Assembly (NCBI GenBank): GCA_000508965.1
Contig: BAHV02000006.1
Span: forward strand, 49,745-113,744
Origin: Dielma sp000508965
GTDB taxonomy: Bacteria; Bacillota_I; Bacilli_A; Erysipelotrichales; Erysipelotrichaceae
Length of the DNA: 64,000 bases
Direction: 5' to 3'
Position numbers and translations under genes: made by a program. Below the pieces are notes generated by a model, which made no database searches, was not told where the DNA came from, and saw only the letters and a program-made list of their open reading frames with translations. Every line of letters starts with the position of its first letter. Within the stretch, counting starts at the first letter, position 1. Below, one piece after another: positions 16,369 through 27,690 of this stretch.

Positions 16369-18093
16369 TTATTCTAAACTAGCTGCAGCATTTTCACCGG
16401 CAACACGTCCGAATACTACAGACTGTGAATAACCGCCTGACTGCCATGTAACTTCACCGGAAGCGAACAGTCCTTTTACAACTGAACCATCTTCATAAAG
16501 TACCTGAGCTTTTTCGTTAGCAACGACACCGCCCTTAGTCATGTGGTTAGCTGATTCTACACGTACTGCATAATAAGGCCCCTGAGCATCCATTGGACGA
16601 TTTTCTGGTTTACCTGAGAATTCATCATTTTCACCCGCTGCAGCAGCCGCGTTGAAGCTGTCAAAAGTTGCTTGTAATTGTTCAGCATCAATACCTAACT
16701 GTTCAGCAATTTCTGCCATCGTATTACCTTTTACATAATAGCCGGCATCAACATGTTTTCTGATACGATAGAATGAATCATAACCACTCTGGTCAGTGAT
16801 ATAGTAAGCTGCACCGTCAGTCTGAGATTGGATTGTTGTGCCTAAATTTATACCGCCGGCACTTTCAGCGATGAAACGATTTCCTTCTTTATTAACAAGA
16901 ATGAATTGATCAGCACCGCCAGTTAAATCACGGCGTACAGAAATAATTAATGGGAATACACGAACCATGTCCATGTTCTCCATTGCAAAACCATTCTTTT
17001 CAAATACTTTTACAAAATCACCTGTAGTACCTAATTGATTTGACGTATTTAATACTTCATAACCAGGAGCGTATTCGGCAACCAATTCCTTGTTAGAACT
17101 GAAGCCGCCGGTTGCGATGATCGTCGCAGCTGCCAGAATGTTATAGCTTTCATTATTGTTGTTAGTAACCATAACACCTTTGCATTCACCGTTTTCCATG
17201 ATTAGGTCATTACCCTTAGTACCGGTGCGGATATCAATATTTAATGCTTGTGCGCGTTTTTCTAAACCAGCCTGTACAACCTCACCGGCATATTGGTCTT
17301 CTTTAGCCATGTGGTTTGTACTGCCATAGTTGTAATCAAGTTCAACGCCCATGCCTCTCAGCCATGCATCAAGCTGTGCTTCCTGCTCAGCCCAAACCTG
17401 CAGCCGCTCAGCAGTATCACCGGCATCCTTCATGTCTTCAATGAAATTTTCCACAGCATTTTCAGTGTAGCGTTCTGTACCTGCTGCTTTTTGTGCTTCA
17501 GAATTAATCAGGTCATAGAAGTTCATATCAAACTTACCATTACCGCTCAGAATATCAAATTTTTCTACCAGAATAACGTTCGCATCTGGATTTGCTTCTT
17601 TAGCCGTAATCGCTGCAGCCAATCCAGAAGGTCCGCCGCCGACAACTACGATATCAGCATTTACATCTTCAATTGTTTTAGCTTCTTTAGCCGGGCCTGC
17701 AGTTGTCATGGTGATTGCTTCAACCTCCATGCCTGCCTGTTTCATTGCGTCAGCTACGGCGCTCTTTACTGCGAAAGATGAGAAAGTAGCAGCACTCACG
17801 CTGTCAACGACAGGTGAATTAGCTTCTAATATACGATCCCTGATAATTGGGAATGCGCGGTCGATAACGACATTAGTTTCATGATTTTCACCTAATGCGA
17901 TATCCGTAATAACATTGTTGTCAATGGTGACTGTCAGATTCAGTTCACCACCGTAGCCTGAAGCTTTAGCTTCAAATGTTCCGGCTGCTGTTCCCGGTTC
18001 TTTGTTGTCAACCGGAGCATTGTTGCTGGAACAAGCGCCAAGACTCATTGCCATGAAGCCGGCAAGACTTGCCTTTACAAATTTGTTGTTCAT
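16369..18093 (-). CDS. Exported FMN/FAD flavoprotein reductase lipoprotein (fumarate reductase-like)
   Basis: Predicted surface flavoenzyme passing electrons from a membrane carrier to an organic acceptor such as fumarate, urocanate or a related enoate. Signal peptide with lipobox MSLGAC; FMN-binding domain (about 40-125) with DSVSAATFSS, a likely covalent FMN attachment site for ApbE; then a FAD-binding domain starting DIVVVGGGPSGLAAA (about 146), and the reductase-type end GGVVANEKAQVL with VFGRVAGENAA. The 574-residue start at 18093 is chosen because GGAGGG lies just before that ATG; the longer TTG start contains the ribosome binding site itself. Divergent from a LysR gene, with one palindromic operator between. 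The acceptor cannot be told from sequence. Confidence 0.85.
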   Translation of the reverse strand: MNNKFVKASLAGFMAMSLGACSSNNAPVDNKEPGTAAGTFEAKASGYGGELNLTVTIDNNVITDIALGENHETNVVIDRAFPIIRDRILEANSPVVDSVSAATFSSFAVKSAVADAMKQAGMEVEAITMTTAGPAKEAKTIEDVNADIVVVGGGPSGLAAAITAKEANPDANVILVEKFDILSGNGKFDMNFYDLINSEAQKAAGTERYTENAVENFIEDMKDAGDTAERLQVWAEQEAQLDAWLRGMGVELDYNYGSTNHMAKEDQYAGEVVQAGLEKRAQALNIDIRTGTKGNDLIMENGECKGVMVTNNNNESYNILAAATIIATGGFSSNKELVAEYAPGYEVLNTSNQLGTTGDFVKVFEKNGFAMENMDMVRVFPLIISVRRDLTGGADQFILVNKEGNRFIAESAGGINLGTTIQSQTDGAAYYITDQSGYDSFYRIRKHVDAGYYVKGNTMAEIAEQLGIDAEQLQATFDSFNAAAAAGENDEFSGKPENRPMDAQGPYYAVRVESANHMTKGGVVANEKAQVLYEDGSVVKGLFASGEVTWQSGGYSQSVVFGRVAGENAAASLE

Positions 18094-18181
18094 ATTTCCC
18101 TCCAAAAAAGGTTCCTGACCTTTTAGTTAATATATTATCAAGCTTAAATCATTATGTAAAATTATGATTACTTATTTAACG

Positions 18182-18196
18182 ATAAGAATATCTTAT
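18182..18196. promoter_or_regulatory. LysR-type operator (ATAAG-N5-CTTAT)
   Basis: ATAAGAATATCTTAT is a palindrome with the T-N11-A form of LysR-regulator boxes. It lies between the divergent flavoprotein and LysR genes, 39 bp before the LysR start. Confidence 0.55.
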
Positions 18197-18234
18197 ATAT
18201 AAAAAATAAGTTATACTTAATGGGAGGTGATTTT

Positions 18235-19107
18235 ATGCTGGACGTTAAAGTTGAAACCTTTTTAGTAGTCTGTGAAACCATGAATTACACAAAGGCAGCT
18301 CAATTGCTGCATATTACCCAGCCGGCGGTCTCACAGCATATTCGAGCTTTAGAAACTCAGGCAGGCACTCGGCTTATCAGCTATGAAGGCAAACAGCTGG
18401 TATTGAGTGAGGCTGGCATGATGTTTCGGCAGGCGGCCACTACGATGCGTCATGATGCACAGAAGCTGATTGAAATGATTCATCAGCAAACTTCAAAAAG
18501 AGTTCTGCATTTCGGAGCCACGCTGACGATCGGTGAATATATCATGCCAAAGGTGTTGCTGAAGGTTTTAGAGCATGAGCCTGAAGCGGAAATACGCATG
18601 TTTGTTGCCAATACAGCGAAACTGATTCAAATGCTGGATAATGGAGATATTGATTTTGCGATCGTTGAAGGCTTCTTTGCAAAGTCCTCTTATGACAGCA
18701 TCGTATATAGCTGTGAGCGATTCCTGCCGGTTTGTGCCTATGATTATCAATGCTTTGCAAAATCAATGACGGACCTGCTTAATGAAAGACTGCTTGTCCG
18801 TGAAGCCGGTTCAGGAACACGTGAAATGTTGGAGCGGAAGCTGAAAGAGAAAAATCTGACACTGAATGATTTTTCACATAAGGTTGAAATCGGCAACCTG
18901 AATACAATTAAAAAGATGGTTTGTGCAGGTGCCGGTATATCATTCTTTTATCAGCCGGTGGTTCAGCAGGAATTGGATCAGGGAATCTTAAGGGAAATTA
19001 CCTTAAATGATTTTTCCGCAACCCATGAATTCAATTTTATCTGGCGTAAAAACAGTATATATAAGGATATATATCATGAAATCTACACAATGCTTGGGAA
19101 AGCATAA
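18235..19107 (+). CDS. LysR-family transcriptional regulator
   Basis: A 290-residue protein with an N-terminal winged helix-turn-helix (VKVETFLVVCETMNYTKAA then ITQPAVSQHIRALE) and a periplasmic-binding-like effector domain (about 90-290; FGATLTIGEYIMPKVL, DFAIVEGFF, VREAGSGTREMLE). The start at ATG 18235 follows GGGAGGTGA; the longer frame from 18220 runs through that site. Divergent to the flavoprotein gene with an operator between, so the simplest inference is that it controls that gene in response to the substrate. The effector is unknown. Confidence 0.92.
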   Translation: MLDVKVETFLVVCETMNYTKAAQLLHITQPAVSQHIRALETQAGTRLISYEGKQLVLSEAGMMFRQAATTMRHDAQKLIEMIHQQTSKRVLHFGATLTIGEYIMPKVLLKVLEHEPEAEIRMFVANTAKLIQMLDNGDIDFAIVEGFFAKSSYDSIVYSCERFLPVCAYDYQCFAKSMTDLLNERLLVREAGSGTREMLERKLKEKNLTLNDFSHKVEIGNLNTIKKMVCAGAGISFFYQPVVQQELDQGILREITLNDFSATHEFNFIWRKNSIYKDIYHEIYTMLGKA

Positions 19108-19327
19108 AGATGATTGTTAAAGAATGTCATAATATAGTGAATTATGAGCGAATTTGTCAATATTCATGACCATGAAAATCCCAATTATGCGATTTAGACA
19201 GAAATTTGATTTTGTGTAAATACAAGATTCAATTTTAAGGGTATAATTATATCTGACAGAACTGCTGAGACTGTTAGTAAGTATATTTTTCTACACTGAA
19301 TAGCAGTTGTTAAAAATGCTGCTTTTA

Positions 19328-19443
19328 TCACAAAAAAGAAAAGGTTGATTTGAATCACTTATTCTTAATGTATGCGCTTTATATAAGTGACTGCCTAGGT
19401 TCCTGCTTAAAAGCAGTGAGCTGAACACCTTTTATAGTTTGTG
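19328..19443 (+). ncRNA. Candidate structured RNA upstream of upp
   Basis: A long interrupted stem can be drawn. TCACAAA (19328-19334) pairs with TTTGTGA (19438-19444), AAAAGGT with ACCTTTT, and CACTTAT with ATAAGTG. The 3' side of the central bubble holds the hairpin CTGCTT-AA-AAGCAG. A TATAAT at 19242-19247 could start a transcript near 19254, giving about 190 nt to 19443. Stem-bubble-stem shape and size resemble 6S RNA, but no conserved sequence was checked. It could also be a leader of upp. Confidence 0.35.
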
Positions 19444-19492
19444 AAAATGGCTAAAAAAATTAGCAAACAGGCTACTCATTTGGTGTCAGAAA

Positions 19493-19501
19493 TGGTATAC
19501 T
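19493..19501 (+). promoter_or_regulatory. Extended -10 promoter of upp-atp region
   Basis: TGGTATACT is an extended -10 element 44 bp before upp; no good -35 is seen. A small hairpin CTGTG-ATC-CACAG lies just before the ribosome binding site. Confidence 0.45.
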
Positions 19502-19545
19502 TATCAAGAATTAGTGGCTGTGATCCACAGTAATGGAGGAAACGT

Positions 19546-20166
19546 ATGTTACATGTTTTAGAACACCCTTTGATTACGCATAAACTGGCTATCATGCGGT
19601 CTAAGGATACGTCTACCAAAGATTTCCGTCAGAATCTTGACGAGATCGCCGGTTTGATGGCGTATGAAATTACCCGTGATGTTCCAACCCGTGATGTGAT
19701 TGTGGAAACACCGATGGGTGACTGTCATACCAAGACATTGGCAACAGATATTGTTTTAGTACCGATTCTGCGTGCGGGACTGGGCATGGTTAATGGTATC
19801 TGTGATCTGGTGCCGACGGTAAAGGTGGCACATATCGGATTGTATCGTGATGAAGAGACGCTTGAACCTCATGAATATTTTGCGAAATATCCAAAATGCA
19901 TGGATGATGCCGTTGTGATGATTGTTGACCCAATGCTGGCGACCGGCGGCAGCGCGAATGCGGCAATCACAATGGTTAAACGTCAGGGCGCGAAAAATAT
20001 TCGTTTGGTTTGTCTGGTCGGCGCTCCGGAAGGCGTCAAAGCTGTAGAGGCACAACACCCCGATGTTGATATTTATTTAGCGGCATTGGATGATAAGCTG
20101 AATGAAAAAGGTTATATCGTACCAGGCCTTGGTGATGCCGGCGACCGTATCTTTGGTACAAAATAA
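19546..20166 (+). CDS. upp: Uracil phosphoribosyltransferase
   Basis: Converts uracil and PRPP to UMP in pyrimidine salvage. The 206-residue product contains [13 protein letters not shown] (about 71), the PRPP-binding loop [18 protein letters not shown] (about 125) and the C-terminal uracil-binding [16 protein letters not shown]. Strong GGAGG site. Its stop overlaps the next start by one base (TAATG), so the ATP synthase accessory genes follow it directly, as in Bacillus. Confidence 0.98.
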   Translation: MLHVLEHPLITHKLAIMRSKDTSTKDFRQNLDEIAGLMAYEITRDVPTRDVIVETPMGDCHTKTLATDIVLVPILRAGLGMVNGICDLVPTVKVAHIGLYRDEETLEPHEYFAKYPKCMDDAVVMIVDPMLATGGSANAAITMVKRQGAKNIRLVCLVGAPEGVKAVEAQHPDVDIYLAALDDKLNEKGYIVPGLGDAGDRIFGTK

Positions 20167-20354
20167 TGAATGGCTATCATAAGGCGACACGCTTTGTCAC
20201 ACGGATCGTTGTGGGAAGTATCTTTGCGATATTTTTTGGTAAATGGGTTGATGAGCAATTACATACGACACCATGGATCATGATTGCGCTGCTGCTTTAT
20301 GTGCTGTTTGGCAGTTTGTATTTATTAATAAGGGAGACTTCAAAAAATGGATGA
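20166..20354 (+). CDS. AtpZ/AtpI-family small membrane protein
   Basis: A 62-residue protein with two predicted membrane helices (about 13-25 and 36-54) separated by a short loop (GKWVDEQLHTTPW). The two-helix form with a glycine-containing first helix and position before atpI fit the AtpZ-type accessory protein of F-type ATP synthases, which is thought to act with AtpI in c-ring assembly or cation supply. It overlaps upp by 1 base and the next gene by 8 bases, indicating tight coupling. Confidence 0.65.
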   Translation: MNGYHKATRFVTRIVVGSIFAIFFGKWVDEQLHTTPWIMIALLLYVLFGSLYLLIRETSKNG

Positions 20355-20709
20355 AAAAACCATACTGGCCTATCAGATACGCAAGCTGACATTGCTTTTA
20401 GCCGGAGTCCTGATTGTACTCTCGCTTATTTTTAAAGAAGCATCGATTACAGGTGGAATTGCGATTGGTGCATTGGCATCGATCATCGGCTTCAACATGG
20501 TAGTTAAAATGGCTTATAAAATCAATGGGCCGAGTGCCGGCCGCAGTGCCCGTGCAAACTATCTGCTGCGCTATATGATCTATGCGCTGATCTTCGGCGT
20601 CAGCTATTGGCGGGGATTTAATATTTTCGCGCTGTTGGCTGGTTTCCTTTGCAACAAGGCAGCAATTTTAATCTATACCCGCTTTTTTGCGGACAAGGAG
20701 GTGAAATAG
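20347..20709 (+). CDS. atpI: ATP synthase subunit I
   Basis: A 120-residue membrane protein with four predicted helices (about 13-25, 31-52, 73-85 and 90-110) and a basic loop between (KINGPSAGRSARANYLLRY). Its position directly before atpB and its topology identify the AtpI assembly factor, which helps c-ring formation. Sequence is poorly conserved in this family, so assignment leans on context. The AAGGAGGTGA at its 3' end is the atpB ribosome binding site. Confidence 0.75.
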   Translation: MDEKTILAYQIRKLTLLLAGVLIVLSLIFKEASITGGIAIGALASIIGFNMVVKMAYKINGPSAGRSARANYLLRYMIYALIFGVSYWRGFNIFALLAGFLCNKAAILIYTRFFADKEVK

Positions 20710-21426
20710 TTGGAGAATTTTGATGGCATATTGCTTACGATCGGTTCGCTTGAGATTCAGATCCATGTATCAATCCTGGTCTGGCTGGCGATCTGTACGA
20801 TTGTAGCTGTACTGATGGTCGTACTTGGCAACAAGTTCAAGAAGGCTGACGCTTCACAGGCACCGCATGGCATTTTGCTGGTTGCGGAAGCTGCTGTGCA
20901 GTTAGTAATCTGGATCGTAAACAACAGCCTCGGTAAACGGACGCGAAAGTTCCTTCCATTATATGGAACCATGATTATTATCATGCTGCTTTCAAATCTG
21001 AGCAGCCTGTTAGGTGTACAGGCACCGACATCCAACTTAAGCGTCAATGCAACACTTGCCGTAATCATGTTCTGTGTGATTCAGTTCACCGCCTTTAAGG
21101 AACAGGGGATTTTGGGTCATCTTAAGGGATGGACCGAACCTATCTGGATTCTGACACCATTGAATATTCTTGGTGACTGCGTATTCCCGCTTTCGCTCTC
21201 ATTGCGTCTGTTTGGTAATATGCTGGGAGGAACGATCATCATGACGCTGATTTACAGTTTGTTTGCGGTATTAAACAATCTGTTTACAGGATTAGGCGCT
21301 TCGTTGTTCATTGTTACACCATTTCTACATATGTATTTTGATATTTTCTCAGGATGCATTCAGACTTACATCTTTTTCACTTTATCAACCTTTTTCTTGG
21401 GACAGGCTTTCCCGGAAGAAGACTAA
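20710..21426 (+). CDS. atpB: F1Fo ATP synthase subunit a
   Basis: The stator membrane subunit that forms the ion half-channels against the c-ring. The 238-residue protein has at least five membrane helices. The conserved arginine lies in the helix SLSLRLFGNMLGG (about residue 163), and the C-terminal FSGCIQTYIFFTL segment supplies the partner helix. Start is TTG 20710 with a strong AAGGAGGTGA site 8 bases before it. Length is standard for Firmicutes. Confidence 0.96.
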   Translation: MENFDGILLTIGSLEIQIHVSILVWLAICTIVAVLMVVLGNKFKKADASQAPHGILLVAEAAVQLVIWIVNNSLGKRTRKFLPLYGTMIIIMLLSNLSSLLGVQAPTSNLSVNATLAVIMFCVIQFTAFKEQGILGHLKGWTEPIWILTPLNILGDCVFPLSLSLRLFGNMLGGTIIMTLIYSLFAVLNNLFTGLGASLFIVTPFLHMYFDIFSGCIQTYIFFTLSTFFLGQAFPEED

Positions 21427-21435
21427 AAGCTATAG

Positions 21436-21696
<261 letters not shown>

Positions 21697-21730
21697 TCTG
21701 GGTAGTGAAAATTAAGAAAAGGAGGGTATC

Positions 21731-22249
21731 ATGAATATTAATATTGATAACTATCTGCGTCTGAATGTCACAGATATGATACTCGTTCTGATTTCTACTG
21801 TGCTGATCTGTCTGCTTGCTAAACATTTTTTCTGGCCTCAGGTGCTGGGGTATTTTGACCGCCGTCAGAAACTGATTGCCGATGAAATTGCCAGCGGTCA
21901 GCAGGCACACGCGGAAGGTGAAGCATTTAAACAGCAGTATGCTCAACAATTAAAAGGAGCTAAGGATGAAGCTCATGAGATCATTGAGGCGGCAAAGCTC
22001 AGCGCGAAGCAGGAAGGTGCTCAGATTTTGAGCAAGGCTCGTGTTGATGCGAACAATGCTGTTGAAAAGGCACAGCGTGATATTGAACGTGAAAAGATGA
22101 TGGCTGAAAAAGACATCAAGAAAGAAATCACAGAGGTTGCCTTCCTTGCTGCTGAAAAGATTGTCGGCAAGGAGTTAAATGATGAAGAACAGAAGAAGTA
22201 TATCGATGACTTTATCAATAATGCAGGTGAAACACCATGGCAGGGTTAG
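21731..22249 (+). CDS. atpF: F1Fo ATP synthase subunit b
   Basis: Peripheral-stalk subunit of 172 residues. One N-terminal membrane helix (about 15-32, ILVLISTVLICLLAKHF) is followed by FWPQVLGYFDRRQKLIADE and a long charged coiled coil rich in Ala, Glu and Lys (about 50-150). AGGAGGG precedes ATG. Its 3' end overlaps atpH by 13 bp. Confidence 0.95.
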   Translation: MNINIDNYLRLNVTDMILVLISTVLICLLAKHFFWPQVLGYFDRRQKLIADEIASGQQAHAEGEAFKQQYAQQLKGAKDEAHEIIEAAKLSAKQEGAQILSKARVDANNAVEKAQRDIEREKMMAEKDIKKEITEVAFLAAEKIVGKELNDEEQKKYIDDFINNAGETPWQG

Positions 22250-22776
22250 TAGCGAAGGGTTATGGTGAAGCGCTGTTTGAGATTGGCCTTGAATGCAATA
22301 AACTGGATCGGTTTAAACAGGAGTGTCATGTTGTCTTATCAACGATGACGCCTGATTTGGTGAAGGTTTTGAATCATCCAAAGGTTCGCAAACAGGAAAA
22401 GAAAGAACTGCTTGAAAAAATTTATGGAAAAGATATCGATCATTTATTACTGAATTATATGAAGTATATGATTGATAAGAACCGTTTTGTCAAGTTTAAG
22501 GATGCTGTTGAGGAGTTTGAAGCATTGTATAATAATCATTTTCATATTGCGGTTGCTGCTGTGTCAAGTGCGGTTGAATTGGATGAGAATGAGAAAAAAC
22601 GTGTTTCAGAAATGCTTGAACAGAAAATGAATCAAAAAGTTGAATGCAGGTGGTACGTGGATAAAGCACTGCTTGCGGGTCTAAGAATTAAAATCAATGA
22701 CCAGATTCTTGATAACTCTGCGGCTAATCGTTTAGCCCGTCTCAGGGAAGAAGTTGTCAATACTGCGCTGCAATGA
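22237..22776 (+). CDS. atpH: F1Fo ATP synthase subunit delta
   Basis: Links the b stalk to the top of F1. The 179-residue protein has an N-terminal helical bundle ([15 protein letters not shown] at the start, [14 protein letters not shown] near 46) and a C-terminal domain with [28 protein letters not shown], typical of AtpH. It overlaps atpF upstream and ends just before the atpA start. Confidence 0.94.
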   Translation: MAGLVAKGYGEALFEIGLECNKLDRFKQECHVVLSTMTPDLVKVLNHPKVRKQEKKELLEKIYGKDIDHLLLNYMKYMIDKNRFVKFKDAVEEFEALYNNHFHIAVAAVSSAVELDENEKKRVSEMLEQKMNQKVECRWYVDKALLAGLRIKINDQILDNSAANRLARLREEVVNTALQ

Positions 22777-22790
22777 GTGAGGTGACGAAT

Positions 22791-24311
22791 GTGAATTTAA
22801 GACCTGAAGAAATTAGTAAAATCATCAAGGAGCAGATCATGCACTATGATGAAGAGCTTGAAGTTGCGGAAACAGGAACAGTAATTACGATTGGTGACGG
22901 TATTGCCCTGATTCATGGGCTGGAAAATGCCATGTCCGGAGAATTGCTGTTATTCCCGCATGATGTATATGGAATGGTGCTGAATCTTGAAGAAGAACAT
23001 GTCGGTGCTGTTTTAATGGGAAGTGATACACTGATCAGTGAAGGTGATACGGTAAAGCGTACCGGCAGGATCGTTGAAGTACCGGTTGGGGATGATTTGC
23101 TTGGCCGTGTTGTTAACGCATTAGGTCAGGCAATTGACGGCGGACCGGAAATCAAAGCGGATAAATTCCGTCCGATTGAACGTGTTGCGCCTGGTGTTAT
23201 GACACGTAAGTCAGTGCATCAGCCAGTTCAGACTGGTTTGAAGGTTATTGACTCGATGATTCCGATCGGCCGCGGTCAGCGTGAGCTGATTATCGGTGAC
23301 CGTCAGACTGGTAAGACGGCAATTGCGGTTGATACGATCATCAATCAGAAAAATGAAAATATTAATTGTATCTATGTAGCAATTGGTCAAAAAGCCAGTA
23401 CAGTAGCCCAGATCGTTGAAAAACTCCGTCAGCATGGCGCAATGGATTATACGACCGTGGTGGCTGCAACAGCTTCTGAGCTGGCGCCTTTACAGTATAT
23501 CGCGCCATACAGTGGCTGCGCGATGGGTGAAGAATGGATGGAGCAGGGCAAAGACGTCCTGATTGTTTATGATGATTTAAGTAAGCATGCGGTTGCTTAT
23601 CGTACACTGTCCTTGCTGTTGAAACGTCCGCCGGGCCGTGAAGCCTATCCGGGTGATGTATTCTATCTGCACAGCCGCCTTTTAGAGCGGGCCGCGAAGA
23701 TGAATGAGGAATATGGCAATGGTTCATTAACAGCTCTGCCGATCATTGAGACGCAGGCGGGAGATATTTCGGCTTATATTCCTACCAATGTTATCTCTAT
23801 TACCGATGGTCAGATCTTCTTGCAGACAGAATTATTTAATGAAGGTATCCGGCCGGCTGTTGACAGCGGTTTGTCCGTATCCCGTGTAGGATCAGCAGCG
23901 CAGGTTAAAGCCATGAAAAAGGTATCAGGTTCTTTGAAGCTGGAACTTGCTCAATATCGTGAGCTGCAGGCATTTGCTAAATTTGGTTCGGATCTTGATC
24001 CGGCAACTAAAGCAACCTTGGACCATGGTGCGAAATTGACTGAATTGCTGAAACAGAATCAGTATGATCCAATGAGTGTCGCAGATCAGGTTTTATCCTT
24101 ATTTGCGGCTAAATATGGCTATCTCAAGAATGTGGATGTGGAGAATGTCCATTCTTATGAGACAGAAATGCTTAAGATGATGCATGAAAAGCATCCTGAA
24201 ATTGTGGATGAGATTAATGAAAAACACGATATCAGTAATGAATTAAATGCACATATCAAAGAAGTGCTTGATGAATTCGCTGACGTTTTTTCAAAGCTGA
24301 TCGAAGGTTAG
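22791..24311 (+). CDS. atpA: F1Fo ATP synthase subunit alpha
   Basis: Non-catalytic nucleotide-binding subunit of F1. Walker [12 protein letters not shown] (about 167), the [21 protein letters not shown] signature (about 370) and [13 protein letters not shown] at the end. GTG 22791 is chosen because the protein then begins [16 protein letters not shown], as in relatives, with GAGGTGA just upstream. The longer ATG 22773 overlaps atpH but has no ribosome binding site. Length 506 residues is standard. Confidence 0.96.
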   Translation: MNLRPEEISKIIKEQIMHYDEELEVAETGTVITIGDGIALIHGLENAMSGELLLFPHDVYGMVLNLEEEHVGAVLMGSDTLISEGDTVKRTGRIVEVPVGDDLLGRVVNALGQAIDGGPEIKADKFRPIERVAPGVMTRKSVHQPVQTGLKVIDSMIPIGRGQRELIIGDRQTGKTAIAVDTIINQKNENINCIYVAIGQKASTVAQIVEKLRQHGAMDYTTVVAATASELAPLQYIAPYSGCAMGEEWMEQGKDVLIVYDDLSKHAVAYRTLSLLLKRPPGREAYPGDVFYLHSRLLERAAKMNEEYGNGSLTALPIIETQAGDISAYIPTNVISITDGQIFLQTELFNEGIRPAVDSGLSVSRVGSAAQVKAMKKVSGSLKLELAQYRELQAFAKFGSDLDPATKATLDHGAKLTELLKQNQYDPMSVADQVLSLFAAKYGYLKNVDVENVHSYETEMLKMMHEKHPEIVDEINEKHDISNELNAHIKEVLDEFADVFSKLIEG

Positions 24312-24315
24312 GCTT

Positions 24316-26570
<2,255 letters not shown>

Positions 26571-26571
26571 G

Positions 26572-26967
26572 ATGCTGAGAGTTAAAATCATAACTCCTTA
26601 TGGTTTATATGGGAATTATGAAGCAGAGAAAATTCATTGTACAACGACAACGGGTGAATGTGCGATTCTGCCTAACCATATGCCGTTAGTCGCAATGATT
26701 ACTACCAGCAGTATGATCCTGACAATTAATCATGAAGAACGTGTCTATGCCATCACTGGCGGTCTGCTGCAGCTTAACGATAACGAGGTGCGGATTCTGG
26801 CCGATGCCTTTGAGGGCAAGGATGAAATTGATGTTGAAAGAGCAAAACGTGCAAAGGAAAGAGCCGAGAAACGACTCGCCAGAAAAGATGCGAATACGTC
26901 AATTCGCCGTGCGCAGGTTGCCTTAGATCGGGCAATGAACCGTATTCGGGTTGCCAATTTTAAATAG
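26572..26967 (+). CDS. atpC: F1Fo ATP synthase subunit epsilon
   Basis: Regulatory rotor subunit of F1, 131 residues. N-terminal beta sandwich with KIITPYGLYGNYEAEKIHC and GECAILPNHMPLVAMI, then a C-terminal two-helix hairpin rich in Arg and Ala (about 86-130). ATG 26572 is chosen over the upstream TTG, which lies inside atpD. Last gene of the ATP synthase operon and followed by a terminator. Confidence 0.95.
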   Translation: MLRVKIITPYGLYGNYEAEKIHCTTTTGECAILPNHMPLVAMITTSSMILTINHEERVYAITGGLLQLNDNEVRILADAFEGKDEIDVERAKRAKERAEKRLARKDANTSIRRAQVALDRAMNRIRVANFK

Positions 26968-26974
26968 AAGAAAA

Positions 26975-27015
26975 GCTCCTTTTACAGGTAATGGTCTGTA
27001 ATGGGAGTTTTTTTT
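26975..27015 (+). terminator. Terminator of the ATP synthase operon
   Basis: AGCTCC with TTTACAG pairs with CTGTAA and GGGAGT across a short loop, followed by eight T residues (27008-27015). Confidence 0.75.
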
Positions 27016-27447
27016 GTGATACATTTTAATGATTCATGCTAAAAATATAAATATGAATTGTGACCGAATACAAAGTATCAATATAGTCATGCTGTCTAAT
27101 GTATAATAGCGATAATAATAGATAAAGAATATGATTTTCATAGCTTTATCAATGTTGGGGTGTGTTAGAAAAGGAAATAAAAAATTATTATATAGTATGA
27201 GTATTTGAGTGATAGAGTAATAAATTAGAATTAAAATCATTTACAACTATAAATCAGCAAATATAGCAGCTTAATTTTGTGTTCCAATAAAAAATAAAAC
27301 AATGAAAAAACAAAGGAGTTTTTCATGGGGAAATTCTTGGTTTTGTGACTTTATAGAGGTGTGATTAGACCTCGAACAATGATATAAATCATTTGTACAA
27401 AAACAATATCAAGGAGATTGAACTTATGAACTATTTTACTATAGAAT
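27016..27447. other. AT-rich intergenic stretch, no gene recognised
   Basis: AT-rich sequence with only short open frames and no strong ribosome binding site until AAGGAGA at 27412-27418. A small frame from ATG 27426 after that site ends after 31 codons (MNYFTIEYVKENWNREI). I see no RNA or repeat. Confidence 0.4.
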
Positions 27448-27690
27448 ATGTTAAGGAAAATTGGAACAGGGAAATTGATTGTATTATTAATTGTTGTAGT
27501 TGTATTACGTATTGTGTATGAAATTATAAGATATTTAAGTCGGAAGTGTTCTCATAAACAGTGCTGTAGTAATGAAAGTTATCAAAATTTGATTTTTACG
27601 ATCGATTTTATTTCTTTCAATTTTGTGACATTCCTAATGATTTCAGTTAAACGTGCTATAATAAGAATCGTTCAAGGGGTGAGTGTTTGA
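27448..27690 (+). CDS. Possible small membrane protein (weak, perhaps degenerate)
   Basis: An 80-residue frame with one strong hydrophobic segment (GKLIVLLIVVVVLRIVYEII) followed by a Cys-rich part (KCSHKQCC). It lacks a ribosome binding site of its own; the nearest good site, AAGGAGA at 27412-27418, serves ATG 27426 in another frame. A frameshift between the two frames would make one protein with a normal start. The 3' end runs through the promoter of the next gene and overlaps its start, which weighs against a full-length real gene. Confidence 0.3.
   Translation: MLRKIGTGKLIVLLIVVVVLRIVYEIIRYLSRKCSHKQCCSNESYQNLIFTIDFISFNFVTFLMISVKRAIIRIVQGVSV
27654..27662 (+). promoter_or_regulatory. Extended -10 promoter before O-antigen-ligase-like gene
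   Basis: TGCTATAAT, a perfect extended -10 element, 25 bp before the TTG start; no good -35. Confidence 0.5.
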
